Shown: positions 9,581 through 20,757 of the stretch, in pieces | Numbering within the stretch: position 1 is the stretch's first letter | Layout: every line of letters begins with the position of its first letter | Origin: Saussurea involucrata | Lineage: Eukaryota > Streptophyta > Magnoliopsida > Asterales > Asteraceae | NCBI GenBank assembly: GCA_033807775.1 | Contig: CM066314.1 | Span: 38,678,001-38,742,000 of the forward strand | DNA length: 64,000 bases | Direction: 5' to 3' | Program-made: the position numbers and the translations under genes | Notes under the pieces: generated by a model | Database searches by the model: none | The model's input: only the letters and a program-made list of their open reading frames with translations | Told to the model about the DNA's origin: nothing

Positions 9581-10337
9581 TGTCAGGATCGAATCTTAAC
9601 AAGACTAATAATACTTAGAATTCAGAATTAAAGAATCTGCGGAATAGAACTTTAATTCACACAATCAAAGAACAATATATCAGAAAACACACAGCTGTTT
9701 GTATTCACTAATTCGACTCACAAGCTTACAACCAAACCTCAATCTTGATGAACAGGCTCAATCAAGACGACTTCTACTTCTCTAGAAATAGGGTTCTAAA
9801 CCTTGAGGTTAAATCTCTCTCAAAACAAAAACGTATTCTTAGACTCTCGTATATCGCTTGTATTTTTTCTTTTTTAATAGCTATCTATAAACATCTATTT
9901 ATACACAATAAGTACAAGATAACTATCAAAAATAAATTGATCTTCTGAATCTTCTTTAAGCATATCTTCATTCATTCCATCTTTATCTCCAATATCTTTG
10001 CATTCCAAACTTATCACATCAGCAGTATTAATCTTCATTCAGTATGAGCAGTACTAATATTCTCCAGCAGCACTAATTCATTTCAGCAGTATTAACTCAT
10101 TCCAGCAGCATTAACTTGTTCCAGCAGTATTAACTTGATCCAGCAGTACTAACTTGACTAGCAGTACTAACCTTGTTCCAGCAGCATTAATGTATCAGCA
10201 GTACTAACAATGATCTAGCAGTATTAACTTTGTCTTGCAGTAGTAACCATTGCATAAGCAGTACTAACTTTGATCTGGCAGCACTAATGTTGTTCTGGCA
10301 GTACTAACCATACTTAGCAAATCTTCAGTTCCCAACA
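9581..10337 (-). repeat. Copia-1 5' LTR
   Basis: It is 757 bp and starts TGTCAGGATC on the + strand. The motif array at about 10018-10315 lies upstream of the TATA box in the sense direction. No protein is expected here; the 67-codon frame shared by both LTRs is a leader-region accident. Confidence 0.95.
9896..9903 (-). promoter_or_regulatory. Copia-1 LTR TATA box
   Basis: The minus strand reads TATAAATAG about 435 bp into the LTR, downstream of the motif array, the expected place for the U3 promoter. The 3' LTR copy is at 705-712. Confidence 0.65.
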
Positions 10338-10695
10338 CATTCTTTGGGTTGCGATAAGTGACGAGATTTTGGGATTATTTAGGATTCTTAGTCTTTAAAT
10401 AACCCTATTTAGTAGATTGATATAAGTACCATCTGTATTTGGGTATTTCAGACTTTGTGAAGTTTGGTGACGGAAATCCTTACAACTTTAAGAAGTAAAG
10501 TAAGAGTGACGCTACTGCTGTCAGGTGAGTTCATTCTTACCTTACCTTTTTATAAACGTATTTCAATTTATTGTAAGGTATATTTTATAATGAATGCTTC
10601 TTGAATGAGTTTTGATACAAAGCAAAATTGGTTATCTTGAAATTAATGGTTTTGCTTAACTTCATTAACGTTATTTGAAAAAGATTTATATTAAG
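10338..10695 (+). repeat. Tekay 5' LTR, segment 2 of 3
   Basis: It continues the Tekay LTR after the Copia-1 duplication (matches about 35738-36095) and ends in TTAAG (10691-10695), the left copy of the Copia-2 duplication. It has no gene. Confidence 0.95.
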
Positions 10696-10999
10696 TGTTG
10701 GTCCCAAAATGGCTCAACAAGTATTGTAGAAGGGGGGGGGGGGGGTTGAATACAATACTCAGATTTTTCACAAGTTTTAATTCAATATATTGAAAATCTT
10801 TCAATAAGAATTACACATAGAAAACAAAATATTGTTGCGGAAAAGAACAGTTAAACTATTCTAACAGTCTAACACAAAGTAAACTGAAAAACACTTAGAA
10901 CAAATTGGACACTTAGACACAAGATGCAGTTTCAGTAAGAAAGGAGCTTGCACTTAGTTATCTTCAGAAGCCGTGATTTGCATGGAGAGTCTTCACCTC

Positions 11000-11007
11000 T
11001 ATTTATA
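11000..11007 (-). promoter_or_regulatory. Copia-2 LTR TATA box (3' LTR copy)
   Basis: The minus strand reads TATAAATAGAGG, a classic plant TATA context. The active 5' LTR copy is at 21071-21078. Confidence 0.65.
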
Positions 11008-11308
11008 GTCCATGCATCATTTAATGCTTGGGACACTTGTCACTCCTCCATTCATTGTAGAGGTTGACTTCTGAAAAGCTGATATCTCATTTTTAACTTT
11101 TCCAAGGAACCAGGAGGACAGTCGTACCAGAAAAAGACCTTATCTGAGAATAGATAAAATGACAAAATGCCACCTTTATCTGACAATTGGATATTGTCTC
11201 ATAATAAATGATCTTCTCTTTTGTCTTTAGAGAATAGGGCTACCGACCTCCTGTATTGGAAACTGCACCAATTCGAAATCTCAGTTCTTTAGAAAAAAGA
11301 GAGAGTTT

Positions 11309-11453
11309 CACCGAAGTGTAAAATATTTCGGTGCAGTCTTCTTGAACTCCCACCGATTTCTGAACACATTTCGGTGGAAGTCTTCTTAAGCTTCTCACCG
11401 AATTTCTTCAATTCGGTGATGCTTGTCCACCGATAGCACAAGCATATCGGTGG
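11309..11453. repeat. Hairpin array of CACCGA / TCGGTG in the Copia-2 LTR
   Basis: Four successive inverted repeats are seen: 11309-11315/11327-11333 (CACCGAA), 11350-11356/11371-11377 (CCACCGA), 11395-11404/11410-11419 (TCACCGAATT, perfect 10 bp, 5-nt loop) and 11427-11435/11445-11453 (CCACCGATA, perfect 9 bp). They lie upstream of the TATA box in the sense direction. The 5' LTR copy is at about 21379-21523, with two arms mutated from TCGGTG to TTGGTG. Reported Sirevirus LTRs in grasses also carry CG-rich palindromes (family knowledge). Confidence 0.9.
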
Positions 11454-11649
11454 TGATGTAACTTGTAGAAAGTTGTTGCCGATTTTCTCACTTCCGCAAT
11501 GAGATAGTCTTCGCACTTGGTTTCGGTTGATCTTCGACTTCACCGAACAATTGATATAAGAGTACAAGTTACACAAAAGAATCCAAAAAATATTCTAAGT
11601 ATCTAAGTGGGTTTAATTGAGTCAATTTCAAATCTGTAATGACCCAACA

Positions 11650-11661
11650 ATCTCCCCCTAT
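11650..11661 (-). other. Copia-2 polypurine tract
   Basis: The minus strand reads ATAGGGGGAGAT against the LTR, nearly identical to that of Copia-1. From 11662 to 11952 there is only AT-rich sequence without a gene. Confidence 0.85.
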
Positions 11662-11952
11662 TTGAATTTGATCTCTATCCTTAGAATATTAAAGAGAAAA
11701 TGAAAATAAGTGCATTTTGACCCTTTTTACTCTTTTGGGTCCTTTTTCACATAGACCTTTCTTTTTCTTTTTGTTTTTTTTATCTATGTTTCTTTGAGTA
11801 TATCTATACAGTATATATAAAGCAAGGAAATAAAAGGTATGTACAGCTACATATAAACAAGAGAAGCACTTGAATTGCATAAGTCATTCTCATACATCGG
11901 TGAGGAAAGGAAGCAAAAGATTATCAAAACTACCGAAAGGTAAAATGAAAAT

Positions 11953-14900
11953 CTACTTCTTTGACGATTGTCGGCGCTTGATCTCATCCATTAGGATTCG
12001 GTAGTAGGGTTGAGCATCAGGGATGTGAGGGAACAAGTTGTGGAGGCCTTCAAGAAACATGGTGTCGGCAACGGGGATTTGAGAGAATCTGAAGAAGGCT
12101 CGTTTGCCGAAACCATCGTTGAAATACAGTCCAGGAATCGGTGACAGACCCAGAGTTGTCGTGGGATATGATGCCGAAGTGGGAAGGGAAAGACTTAAGT
12201 TACTTACATTCGGTATCTTTCCTTCCTTTGCTATATCCTTGAAGACAGTGTCGGGGGGATTCTAAACTTTGGGAAGGCGCACTTCTTCCTTCAAGGATTG
12301 TAGTTTCGATCTTTCATCGGTGGTCAGCACGATGCTATACTTCTTTTTGATCTCCTTCATCTTTGCCATTAGACCATCAATGTATTTGACAAAGATGTCC
12401 TTCTTTGGGTTTGGATTTTTGGCCAAGTGTCGAGAGATCTCGTACCATTCGGGGAGACCGTAGGTTTTGAGTTGGTAGTCTCTCACACTTTTCAAGGAGC
12501 CATCTTCCCGATCAATGATAAGGCATATGTCTTTTGGGTTGGCTCTGGAGGTTGCGATCTTGACACCTGAGATCGGGGTTCTGTCGGATCGGTGGTGCAT
12601 CTTCTTCTTGTACCATCTAACTTCTTCATTTCTCTCTTGTTCAAATTCACTCAGCACCGATTTCTGTGCCGACACGACATCGGTGGACTTGGCTTTCTTG
12701 GCTTCTTCCTCTGCAACTTTTAAAGAGAGGGCCTTGGTATTATCAAGGGCTTTTTGGGCTAATCTGGCTTCCTCAATTTCTTGAGGAGTCAGACCGAGAT
12801 TGGGTTCCTGCAGATGTGATGAAGGAGGTTTAAGTTTGAGTTTGTCTGCATCGGTGGGACGAGTCCCATACTTCATCTTTTCTTTCTCTATTCTTTCTTG
12901 TTCGGCCAATTGTTCGGCAGTAAGACTTTTCTTTCCCTTGTCTGTTTCGGACGCAGAAGGTTGCTCCCCCTCGGTTGTTGCTTTGTCTTCCAACTCCAAC
13001 TCTTTTTCTTTAGAGAGTTGCTCCCCCTCAATGTCGGCGGTTTCAGCGTGAGTTTTGGTGGTATCAGGGATGTCATCGGTGGAAGATGGAGGCTTGGGGA
13101 TGACCGACAGTTTAAGAGATGGCAACTTGGGTTGGGTTGTCTTTTTCTCCTCCTCAGCACCAGCCAGAATCTTCATACCCATATGTCTGAAAATGTAGTC
13201 AATTTTCTCATGAAGAAAAGAAAGTCGTTTCGGTACCTCTTCAGAAACCATGGTGAAGTCACCGAGATCCATCTCCAGTTGGCCGGACTCTTGAAGTGTG
13301 GCATGAATGTCGCGAAGAGAGTTGGCAATGGCCTGGCTGAAGTCTTGATGAGACATAGCTTCTTGAAGCGTCCTTTGAAGTTCAGAATCTTTGACGGTGG
13401 AGGCTGCCTTGAAAGCACCAAAGGAGAAGGCAAGATCCCCATGAGATTGTGACAAAGATTCCACCTTGGAAACCAAAGAGGAGATGTCGGTGGTAACGGG
13501 CCGTAGAGCATCGGTAATAGCATCTGAAAGAATCTGCGGCAGGCGAGACTTGATAGTTGACATTCGGGAACCCGTCATGACGATCATTGCAAGAGTGGCC
13601 TGTTTGAAAGATTCAAATTGGGTGCCGACAAACCGACATTGTCGAGCACTTTCTTGTAAGTCTTCAATCAAAGAGGGCGCTTGAACAGTTGTTTCACCCC
13701 CGACATCCCCAGTAACTATGTAGCGGATGCGATGGGGATCCTCCGCCGAAATGGGAATGTTGCTGGGATATAACATTTCATCGGGGAATAGTGGTCTCGG
13801 TGGCGGAGTGGGAGATTGTCGGGGTGATTTCTGACCCGGGGAGGGTGATCGGTGTGGTGTAGGCGATCTTTAGGGAGTTTGAACCAGGGGAGAACTTCGG
13901 GGAGAAGTTTGGTTCAAAGGTGACTTTGTCGGTGAGGGGGATGAGGACTCAATGAGGATCGCTCCGGCCGACAGGGAAGTTCGGGGAGAACTAGTGTCGT
14001 CAAAGAGACCTGCAAAGAAGTCATGGGGGGGATCTAATGGGGGGGAACCCTGATCGGGTTGTGCATCATCATCGATCAAGAAATGACCGGGTGAAAGGGT
14101 GTGTAGTGCAAGGTCCATACTTTCGGAGGGAGAGTCTAGACTTTTGGGGGGAGAGTCTGCGTGTTCACTCACAGAATGAGTTGGAGGAGGTAGATTTAGG
14201 GATGCCTTAGGGATAACCAAATGGTCGGTGGTGAACAAAAATGATCTGGAAGGAGATGGCTTACGGACATTTCCCCGAGATCTTTTTAGACGATTTTTCG
14301 GGGGGGACGAAGAGTGCCTCCGCTTAGAAGGTTTTTGGACCGGGGAAGCCACCGATGGGTTAATCGGTGTCATGGTCCTGGAAGCAGCGGCGGAGGTGTC
14401 GGCGGCCGATTTCTTCTTCGCGCCGACCGACTTTACTCTGGGACGTGGGGAAGAGGTCACAACAGCAGGAAGGACCTCGGGGATATCGGGGTGTTGAAAC
14501 CCTAGAAGTTCAGAATCACCCCATTGAAGATCTGGAGAGATGGCTAAAGTGATCATACCTCGGCGTAAAGGACGATCGGTGTCGAGAACACCGACGTTGA
14601 GAGTTTTGCTGCCGACGATCGGTGGAGACCAGTCATAAGTGAATCTGGGAGATCAGGACTTGCAGTCTTCGTCCAGAGCTTTGCCAAGTTTGTGATGGAT
14701 GATCGTAGAGATGAATCGGGGGTAGGCAATGTGGCACTTCTTTGGATGTGTGATCACTTCCACTAATTCAGTGAAGAAGTACTGGGCGAAATCCACTCGG
14801 CGTTGAAAGATTAGGGCATGGGCAAGTTTGGTGATGTATGAAGGGGATTGATCATGGCTGCTCGTCTTTCGGGAGAGGCAGTGGATCACATGGGCAAAGA

Positions 14901-15366
14901 AGAAGTTCCATACACCACCCATGTGACTCCGAATAAGAGTTCCAGGACCTTTGGAGCTTTTGGAGTTGTCATCGACCACGTAACCTGTTGCACTAAGGAC
15001 ATCTTCGAGAACGGTATCTGAATGCCATTCGTCATAGTGATCGAAAGCATCGATTTTAAGTGCAGTGCGAACGTCATCGACCTCAAAGGTGAGGTCGTGA
15101 TCACCCTCGTCTTCAGAAAGGATGGATGCATGGATCGCATCATTGGAGGAGTAATACACACAGGTAAGCCAGAATTTCCCAATGAGCATTTTGCTCATTT
15201 TGGGATTACAGGTGAAGGCATAAAGAAGGGGAGAGCGAGTGAAGAACTTGATTACGTGGTTAAACTCAGGATGAGAAGGGTCGGGTTCAAATCTTGCAAC
15301 GTGATTGCATGGGTTGAATTTCAGATCGGCAAAACACGTAGGGGGGTTGTTCTTGGAGGACGCCAT
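11953..15366 (-). pseudogene. Env-like extra ORF of Copia-2, one frame with three stop codons
   Basis: From the ATG at 15366 to a terminal TAG at 11953 the frame is constant, about 1138 codons, broken by stops at 14653-14655, 13870-13872 and 12262-12264. The first 240 residues correspond to the N-terminal domain of the Copia-1 ORF, with VIKFF, FW, HVIHCLSRKT and YPRF in the same order. The middle (13800-14560) is Ser/Pro/Arg-rich, and the last third is Glu/Lys-rich and partly coiled coil. The coding strand is studded with TCGGTG/CACCGA, the same motif as in its LTR. A TATA box lies 100 nt upstream of the ATG. Starting at 15489 would add a hydrophobic leader-like segment, but that segment spans the TATA region, so I prefer 15366. 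Function is unknown. Confidence 0.8.
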
Positions 15367-15466
15367 TGATGAACGAGAGAGAGCACGAAAAGGGTGTAGT
15401 TGCAGGTTATAGAGGAAGCACGAAGAAGAAGGAAACGTAAAGGAAAAAAGAAAGAGGAGGGTTGAG

Positions 15467-15474
15467 TATATATA
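15467..15474 (-). promoter_or_regulatory. Candidate internal TATA box for the env-like ORF of Copia-2
   Basis: The minus strand reads TATATATA in the context CCCTATATATAC, 100 nt upstream of the ATG at 15366, followed by a CT-rich leader. This mirrors 4131-4138 in Copia-1. Confidence 0.55.
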
Positions 15475-15489
15475 GGGTTTTCGAAACAT

Positions 15490-15963
15490 GGGGGGAACGG
15501 TTTAAACAAATAAAATAGAATAAAATAAAATAAAATAAAAGGGGTAATCATGACCACTTTGGGAATTGTGGTCAGGAATCTGTTTCACGAAACGGGGAGG
15601 TGAAGGGTCTGACAGGCTAGGGTTATAGGGGTGACGTGTGGATAGGATTGAATTTTGGTGGACATCGGTGAGGAATGTGAAGAGATTATCGGTGGTGAAA
15701 GATATGGCGAGATGGAATCGGTGAGGATTTGCTTACCGAATAGATCCACCGAGACATCGAGACACCGAAGAGGGCAGATATGCGCACCGAGGAGATCCAC
15801 CGAGAGATGAGTCACCGAAAAGATCACTTAGGGTATTCATGCCGAATGAGGATCTTGTTTCCATCGAGAATTATCAGATCACCGAAAAGATCACTGAAGA
15901 TACTCATGCCGAAAAAGGATCTTGTTGCCACCGAAAATTATCAGACCGATTTTTTTTTTGAAC
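15490..15963 (-). repeat. Copia-2 spacer rich in CACCGA motifs
   Basis: There is no gene between the RNase H end and the env-like ORF. The stretch 15655-15950 carries about fifteen CACCGA/ACCGAAAAG/TCGGTG words, including a duplicated ACCGAAAAGATCAC block. It is the counterpart of the repeat spacer in Copia-1. Confidence 0.8.
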
Positions 15964-18900
15964 CTATTCTAAGTACAACATGCCAAGTTCACCGATGAGA
16001 AAGGTGAATCTGGCCTCATCCAGAGGTTTAGTAAACAAATCTGCAAGCTGAAGATTAGTTGGAATAAAATGCAGCTCAATGTCACCTTTGGAGATATGGT
16101 CCCTGATGAAATGATATCGGATATCGATGTGTTTGGATCTTGAGTGAAGAACAGGATTGTTTGCAATTGCAATTGCACTTGAATTATCACATAGGATGGG
16201 TATCTTGGAGTAGAACTGATTGTAGTCTCTCAACTGGTTTGTCATCCATAGAATCTGTGCGCATCAACTTCCAGCAGCAACGTATTCAGCCTCGGCAGCG
16301 GATGTTGAGACTGAATTTTGCTTTTTGCTGGACCAGCTTACCAGTTTCCCACCAAGAAGTTGACAACTGCCTGTTGTGCTTTTTCTATCATTTTTAGAAC
16401 CTGCAAAGTCAGAATCTGAATACCCCATGAGTTCAAAACCTGAGTCTTTGGGATACCAAAGACCCAGATGCATGGTACCCTTTAGATACCTGAAAATCCG
16501 TTTCACAACATCCAAATGAGATTTCTTTGGATTTGCTTGATAACGGGCACAAAGACAAGTAGCAAACATGATATCTGGTCTGCTAGCAGTTAAATAAAGC
16601 AAAGAACCAATCATGCCCCTATAATGGGTAACATCCACAGATTCACCATTTAAATCGGCATCAAGTTTCAAAGGTGGTGCCATGGGAGTTTTCATGGGGG
16701 AGGAGTTTTCAATGCCAAATTTCTTCAGAAGATCTTTAATGTACTTGCTTTGGTTTATGAAAATTCCTTCTGAAATTTGTTTCACTTGAAGACCTAAGAA
16801 AAAAGTTAGCTCCCCCATCATGCTCATCTCATATTCACTTTTCATGAGAGAGGCAAAGTCATCACACAGAGACTCATCGGTGGCACCGAAAATAATGTCA
16901 TCCACATAGATTTGAACAAGAATGAGATTACCTGAAGTTTGCTTGTGGAAGAGAGTGTTGTCAATTGTACCTCTAGTATAGCCATGCTTGAGTAGAAAGA
17001 TGGCAAGAGTGTCATACCAGGCTCGAGGAGCCTGCTTGAGCCCATACAGAGCTTTGTCAAGTCGGTATACATAGTCTGGATGTGTGGAATCTTCAAAGCC
17101 TGGAGGTTGCTTCACATAGACTTCCTCAGCTAGTTCTCCATTCAAAAAAGCACTTTTCACATCCATTTGAAATACCCTGAAATTCTTGTGAGCAGCATGA
17201 GCAAGAAAGATCCTGATAGCTTCAAGTCTGGCAACTGGAGCAAATGTTTCATCATAGTCAATACCCTCTTCCTGTCGGTAGCCTTGAGCTACGAGTCTGG
17301 CTTTGTTTCTGATGACAGTACCATCTTCATCCATTTTGTTTCTGAAGACCCATTTTGTGCCGATGATTGTTTTCCTTGAAGGTCTAGGCACAAGTCTCCA
17401 GACTTTGTTTCTTTGAAATTGGGAGAGTTCTTATTGCATGGCCGAAACCCAACATGGGTCATTTAGGGCTTCTTCAATCTTTATGGGTTCAACAAGAGAT
17501 AGGAAATTCACATAGAGACAGATGTTACTGGTGCCTCTCCTTGTTTGAACACCAGCTTGCTGATCACCGATGATTTGATCAATGGGATGATCTTTGGTCC
17601 ATTTAAGAGCAGGGGGCATCGGTGGAGGAATAATTGAAGTGGAAGGGAAGTTCGAGGCTGGAGTGTTGGCAGGATGTGATGAAGGTGGGTCGTCAGAGGG
17701 ATTATCGGTAGGAAGAGATTCGGTGATGGGGTTGATTTCGATGGATGATGGATAGGCTTCGGTGGAGGCAATTTCGGCAGAGGGGGTTTCAGGTGATAAA
17801 GATGATGACCCAACTTGATTGTTTAGAACAGAGGGAATATGTGGAATACAAGGTGGATCGATGGAGGTTGGAATGGGAGATTCACCAATGCATGATGATA
17901 TCCATCTATGTAGTTCTTCATCATCATTTGTCATAGAAGATGATCTTGAATCATCACACTTTACATGGATAGATTCATCAATGCATTCTCTCCGAAGATT
18001 GTAAACTCGGTAGGCTTTGGAGGTCAAGGAATATCCCACAAAGATTCCTTCATCTGCCTTAGGATCAAATTTCCCAAGATTTTCCCTGTCATTTAGGATA
18101 AAGCACACACAGCCAAAGACATGAAGGAAACCAATGTTTGGCTTTCTTCCATGAAAGACTTCATACGGGGTTTTCTCATGTCTTTTTGTTATCACCGACC
18201 CGTTTTGAGTGAAACAGGCAGTGTTGACTGCTTCGGCCCAAAAATAGGTTGGTAGATTTGCTTCACTCAGCATAGACCTTGCTGCTTCGCATAGAGTTCT
18301 GTTTCTTCTTTCCACAACACCATTTTATTGTGGAGTTCTGATAGCAGAGAAGTTTTGAGAGATTCCTTTCTCATTGAAGAAGTCTTCTAAACCACTGTTT
18401 CTGAATTCAATGCCATTGTCACTTCTTAATGATCTGACAAGCTGACCATTCAGAATTTCATTCTTTTTGACAAAGTTGATGATTTCTTCAGTTGCATCAC
18501 TTTTGTACATGAGAAAAGACACCCAAGTATATCTAGAGAATTCATCAACAATAACAAGAATGTACCTTCTTCCTCCTAGACTGGGAGTGCTGACTGGTCC
18601 ACATAGATCCATATGCAGCATCTGAAGTGGAAGATTGATGGAAGAGCATTGCTTGGTTTTGAAAGAAGACTTGGTGAGCTTCCCTTTTTCACATGCATTA
18701 CACAACTTTTCTTGGACAAAGTTCAGCTTAGGCATGCCAGTCACCAGCTCTTTGTTTGATATTTTATGAAGGGTTTTGAAGTTAAGATGAGACAAACGTT
18801 TATGCCACAGCCAGTTTCTTTTAACTGTATCGTCAGACACAAAGCAGACATTTGAAGAGTTGTTTTGACTCATATCAATGATATACACATTATCTAACCT

Positions 18901-19208
18901 TCTTCCAGAGAGAACAGCCTTCATATTCTTGTCAACAACAGTACAAATACGCAGTTCAAAGATAACTTTGTATCCAAGATCACACAGTTGGCTAATACTT
19001 AGGAGATTATGCATGAGACCTTCAACAAATGCCACTTTATTGAAGGTAAGGGTTCCATTTGTGAGAGTTCCATACCCTTTAGTGTGACCTTTGGAGTTGT
19101 CCCCAAAGGTTACAGAAGGACCCTTTTCTGACACATAGTTTACAAGAAGATGTTTGTTTTCAGTCATGTGACGTGAGCACCCGCTATCTAAATACCAAAC
19201 TTGTTGGT
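15964..19208 (-). pseudogene. Copia-2 pol with three in-frame stop codons
   Basis: On the minus strand the frame runs protease (DSGCSRHMTEN, near 19160), zinc region (HKRLSH ... CNACEKGK), integrase (HMDLCGP, SDNGIEF, then the ERRNR block), RT (KARLVAQGYRQ, YVDDIIFGA) and RNase H (YSDSDFAG, AEAEYVAAGS) to ADLFTKP and a stop at 15964. Stops at 18325-18327, 17431-17433 and 16264-16266 all lie in the same frame, so they are point nonsense changes rather than frameshifts. The first removes a Gln codon just before the ERRNR block. The junction with gag is out of frame near 19211. It is non-functional. Confidence 0.92.
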
Positions 19209-19210
19209 GC

Positions 19211-20713
19211 TCAAAAACCCTGAGAGTATGATGATGAGCCTTCAGTTGAAACTAATGCCATTGGAGACTTTGCCTTTTCTTCTTCCACCTCTTCTGATAT
19301 GGCCATAAAGCACATATTTGGAGAATCACTGTCAGAGGTTTCTTCTTCTTCCCAATCATGAGCCTCTGCCATCAATCCTTTTCCTTTCCTTTGAGATCCT
19401 TCATTTCTTTCTTTTTCCTTCTTGTACTTAGCTTTGTACTTTTCAGCACGTTCCTGATGTGAGAGTGAGGAGGATTGAGAATCTTTCTTGAAATAGGATT
19501 TATCTTTGGATTTCTCATATTTGGAAGGATATTTTTCAGAGGACGTAGAATTGACTTTTGACACACGCTTGTTTCTGCACTCAGCTGCAAAGTGTCATTT
19601 CTTACCACAGTTGAAACATTCTTCATTTGTCTTGTCAGAAGAAGACATTTTTGTAAAGGATGGTTTTCTGAAAGTTCTGGGTTTGTTGAAATTTCGAGAT
19701 TTATTTTTAAAACCAACCATCATAGCCATTTCATCAGACATTCGGCCTACCAAAATTTCATCACCTTCATCATCGGCATCACTCAGATATGCCTCCGTTT
19801 GGTGAGAACGGTTGTTCTGATTTTCGGTGTCAGAGTCTGATGAGGGATATGTGATACAAGGAACATTTTGACTTTTCTTGGAACTTTCACAGATAAGAGC
19901 TATTGAAGAGATTTTTATCTCTTTGAAGATGGTTTTCCTATGAAGCTTGGTTTGTTCAAAGTTGAACAGAGTTCCATACAAAACAGTTAAAGGCATGTAT
20001 TCCAAATCCTTGGTAGTTTTAATGCAAGTGCAAATGTTTTCCCAAAAGTCAGGAAGACAATCCATAAACTTGCATAGAACTTCCTCATTATCATAAACTC
20101 TACCTAGTAACTTTAAATCATTTAAGAGAGAGTTGAATCGGTTATAAAAGCTTGGAAGAGATTCTCCCTTTTCATAGGCAAAGAGCTCATATTTTTGAAT
20201 GAGGCCAATCTTTTTGCTTTTCTTCACTTCCTCTGTACCCTCATAAAGTACACACAATGTAGTCCACATCTCTTTAGCAGTACCGAAATTAACAAGAGAG
20301 TGATAGACTTCATCAGGAAGTGAGAGAGCAATGATTGCTCTAAGCCGAGAATCCAGAGACACCAATCGTTTTTCTTCATCAGTATATTCCTTTGGGTTTT
20401 TGAGAATGTAACGCCCAGTAGTCTTTGCTTTCTCTATGTCGGAAGGTTCAGAATCATCAGAGTCACTTGACTTATCAACTGGTTCCTTACCAGGCCTCTG
20501 CTTTTCATAGCGAGCCCAAACTCTCGGGATGATAGGTCCCAACTTGAGAATGGTTGGATATCTAGTATCCACTCCTTCCATGAATAGCATCATACGGCTT
20601 TTCCATAGAGAAAAGTTGTTAGGATTAAACTTGGGAGGTTTTGAAATGGAACCTTCAGCAAAATTGTATTGACCAGTGTTTTCAACGGTTAGGGATGAAG
20701 ATGAGGCAGCCAT
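19211..20713 (-). pseudogene. Copia-2 gag with UBN2-type capsid domain, one internal stop
   Basis: It starts with MAASSSSLTVEN at 20713. The capsid (UBN2/DUF4219-like) domain spans about residues 30-260 with FSLWKSRM, LDSRLRAIIALSLPDEV and the ERVYDNEEV-type helix region. An acidic segment follows, then the zinc knuckle CFNCGKK, which is interrupted by TGA at 19595-19597 in the middle of the CX2CX4HX4C motif. The frame then continues through HFAAEC and a Lys/Ser-rich tail to 19211. Losing half the knuckle should abolish RNA packaging by this copy. Confidence 0.9.
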
Positions 20714-20743
20714 TGCGGATCAAGTTTATGAATTAAACTTTCC

Positions 20744-20755
20744 GCTCTGATACCA
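20744..20755 (-). other. Copia-2 primer binding site (initiator tRNA-Met)
   Basis: The minus strand reads TGGTATCAGAGC two bases from the 5' LTR. Confidence 0.95.
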
Positions 20756-20757
20756 CT

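Larger units (their letters stand above)
390..10337 (-). mobile_element. Copia-1: Sirevirus-like Copia with env-like ORF, nested in the Tekay LTR
   Basis: It is flanked by the 5-bp duplication CATTC (385-389 and 10338-10342), and the empty site is seen in the 3' Tekay LTR near 35738. LTRs are 757 bp each with TGT...ACA ends. On the minus strand the order is LTR, initiator-Met primer site, gag, pol (protease, integrase, RT, RNase H), a spacer full of a short repeat, a 934-codon extra ORF, polypurine tract and LTR. An extra ORF after pol and several polypurine-like tracts are hallmarks of Sireviruses (family knowledge). By eye the two LTRs differ at about five places, all transitions, so insertion is recent. 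Confidence 0.95.
10696..11649 (-). repeat. Copia-2 3' LTR
   Basis: Its ends are TGTTGGTCCC and GACCCAACA. It carries a run of 14 G near the left end, a TATA box on the minus strand (11000-11007) and an array of CACCGA...TCGGTG hairpins (11309-11453). Confidence 0.95.

Noticed and set aside
15367..15489. A longer start of the Copia-2 env-like ORF with a signal-peptide-like leader.
   Set aside because: It runs through the TATA box and CT-rich leader, and the Copia-1 homologue has no such leader. A weak possibility remains.
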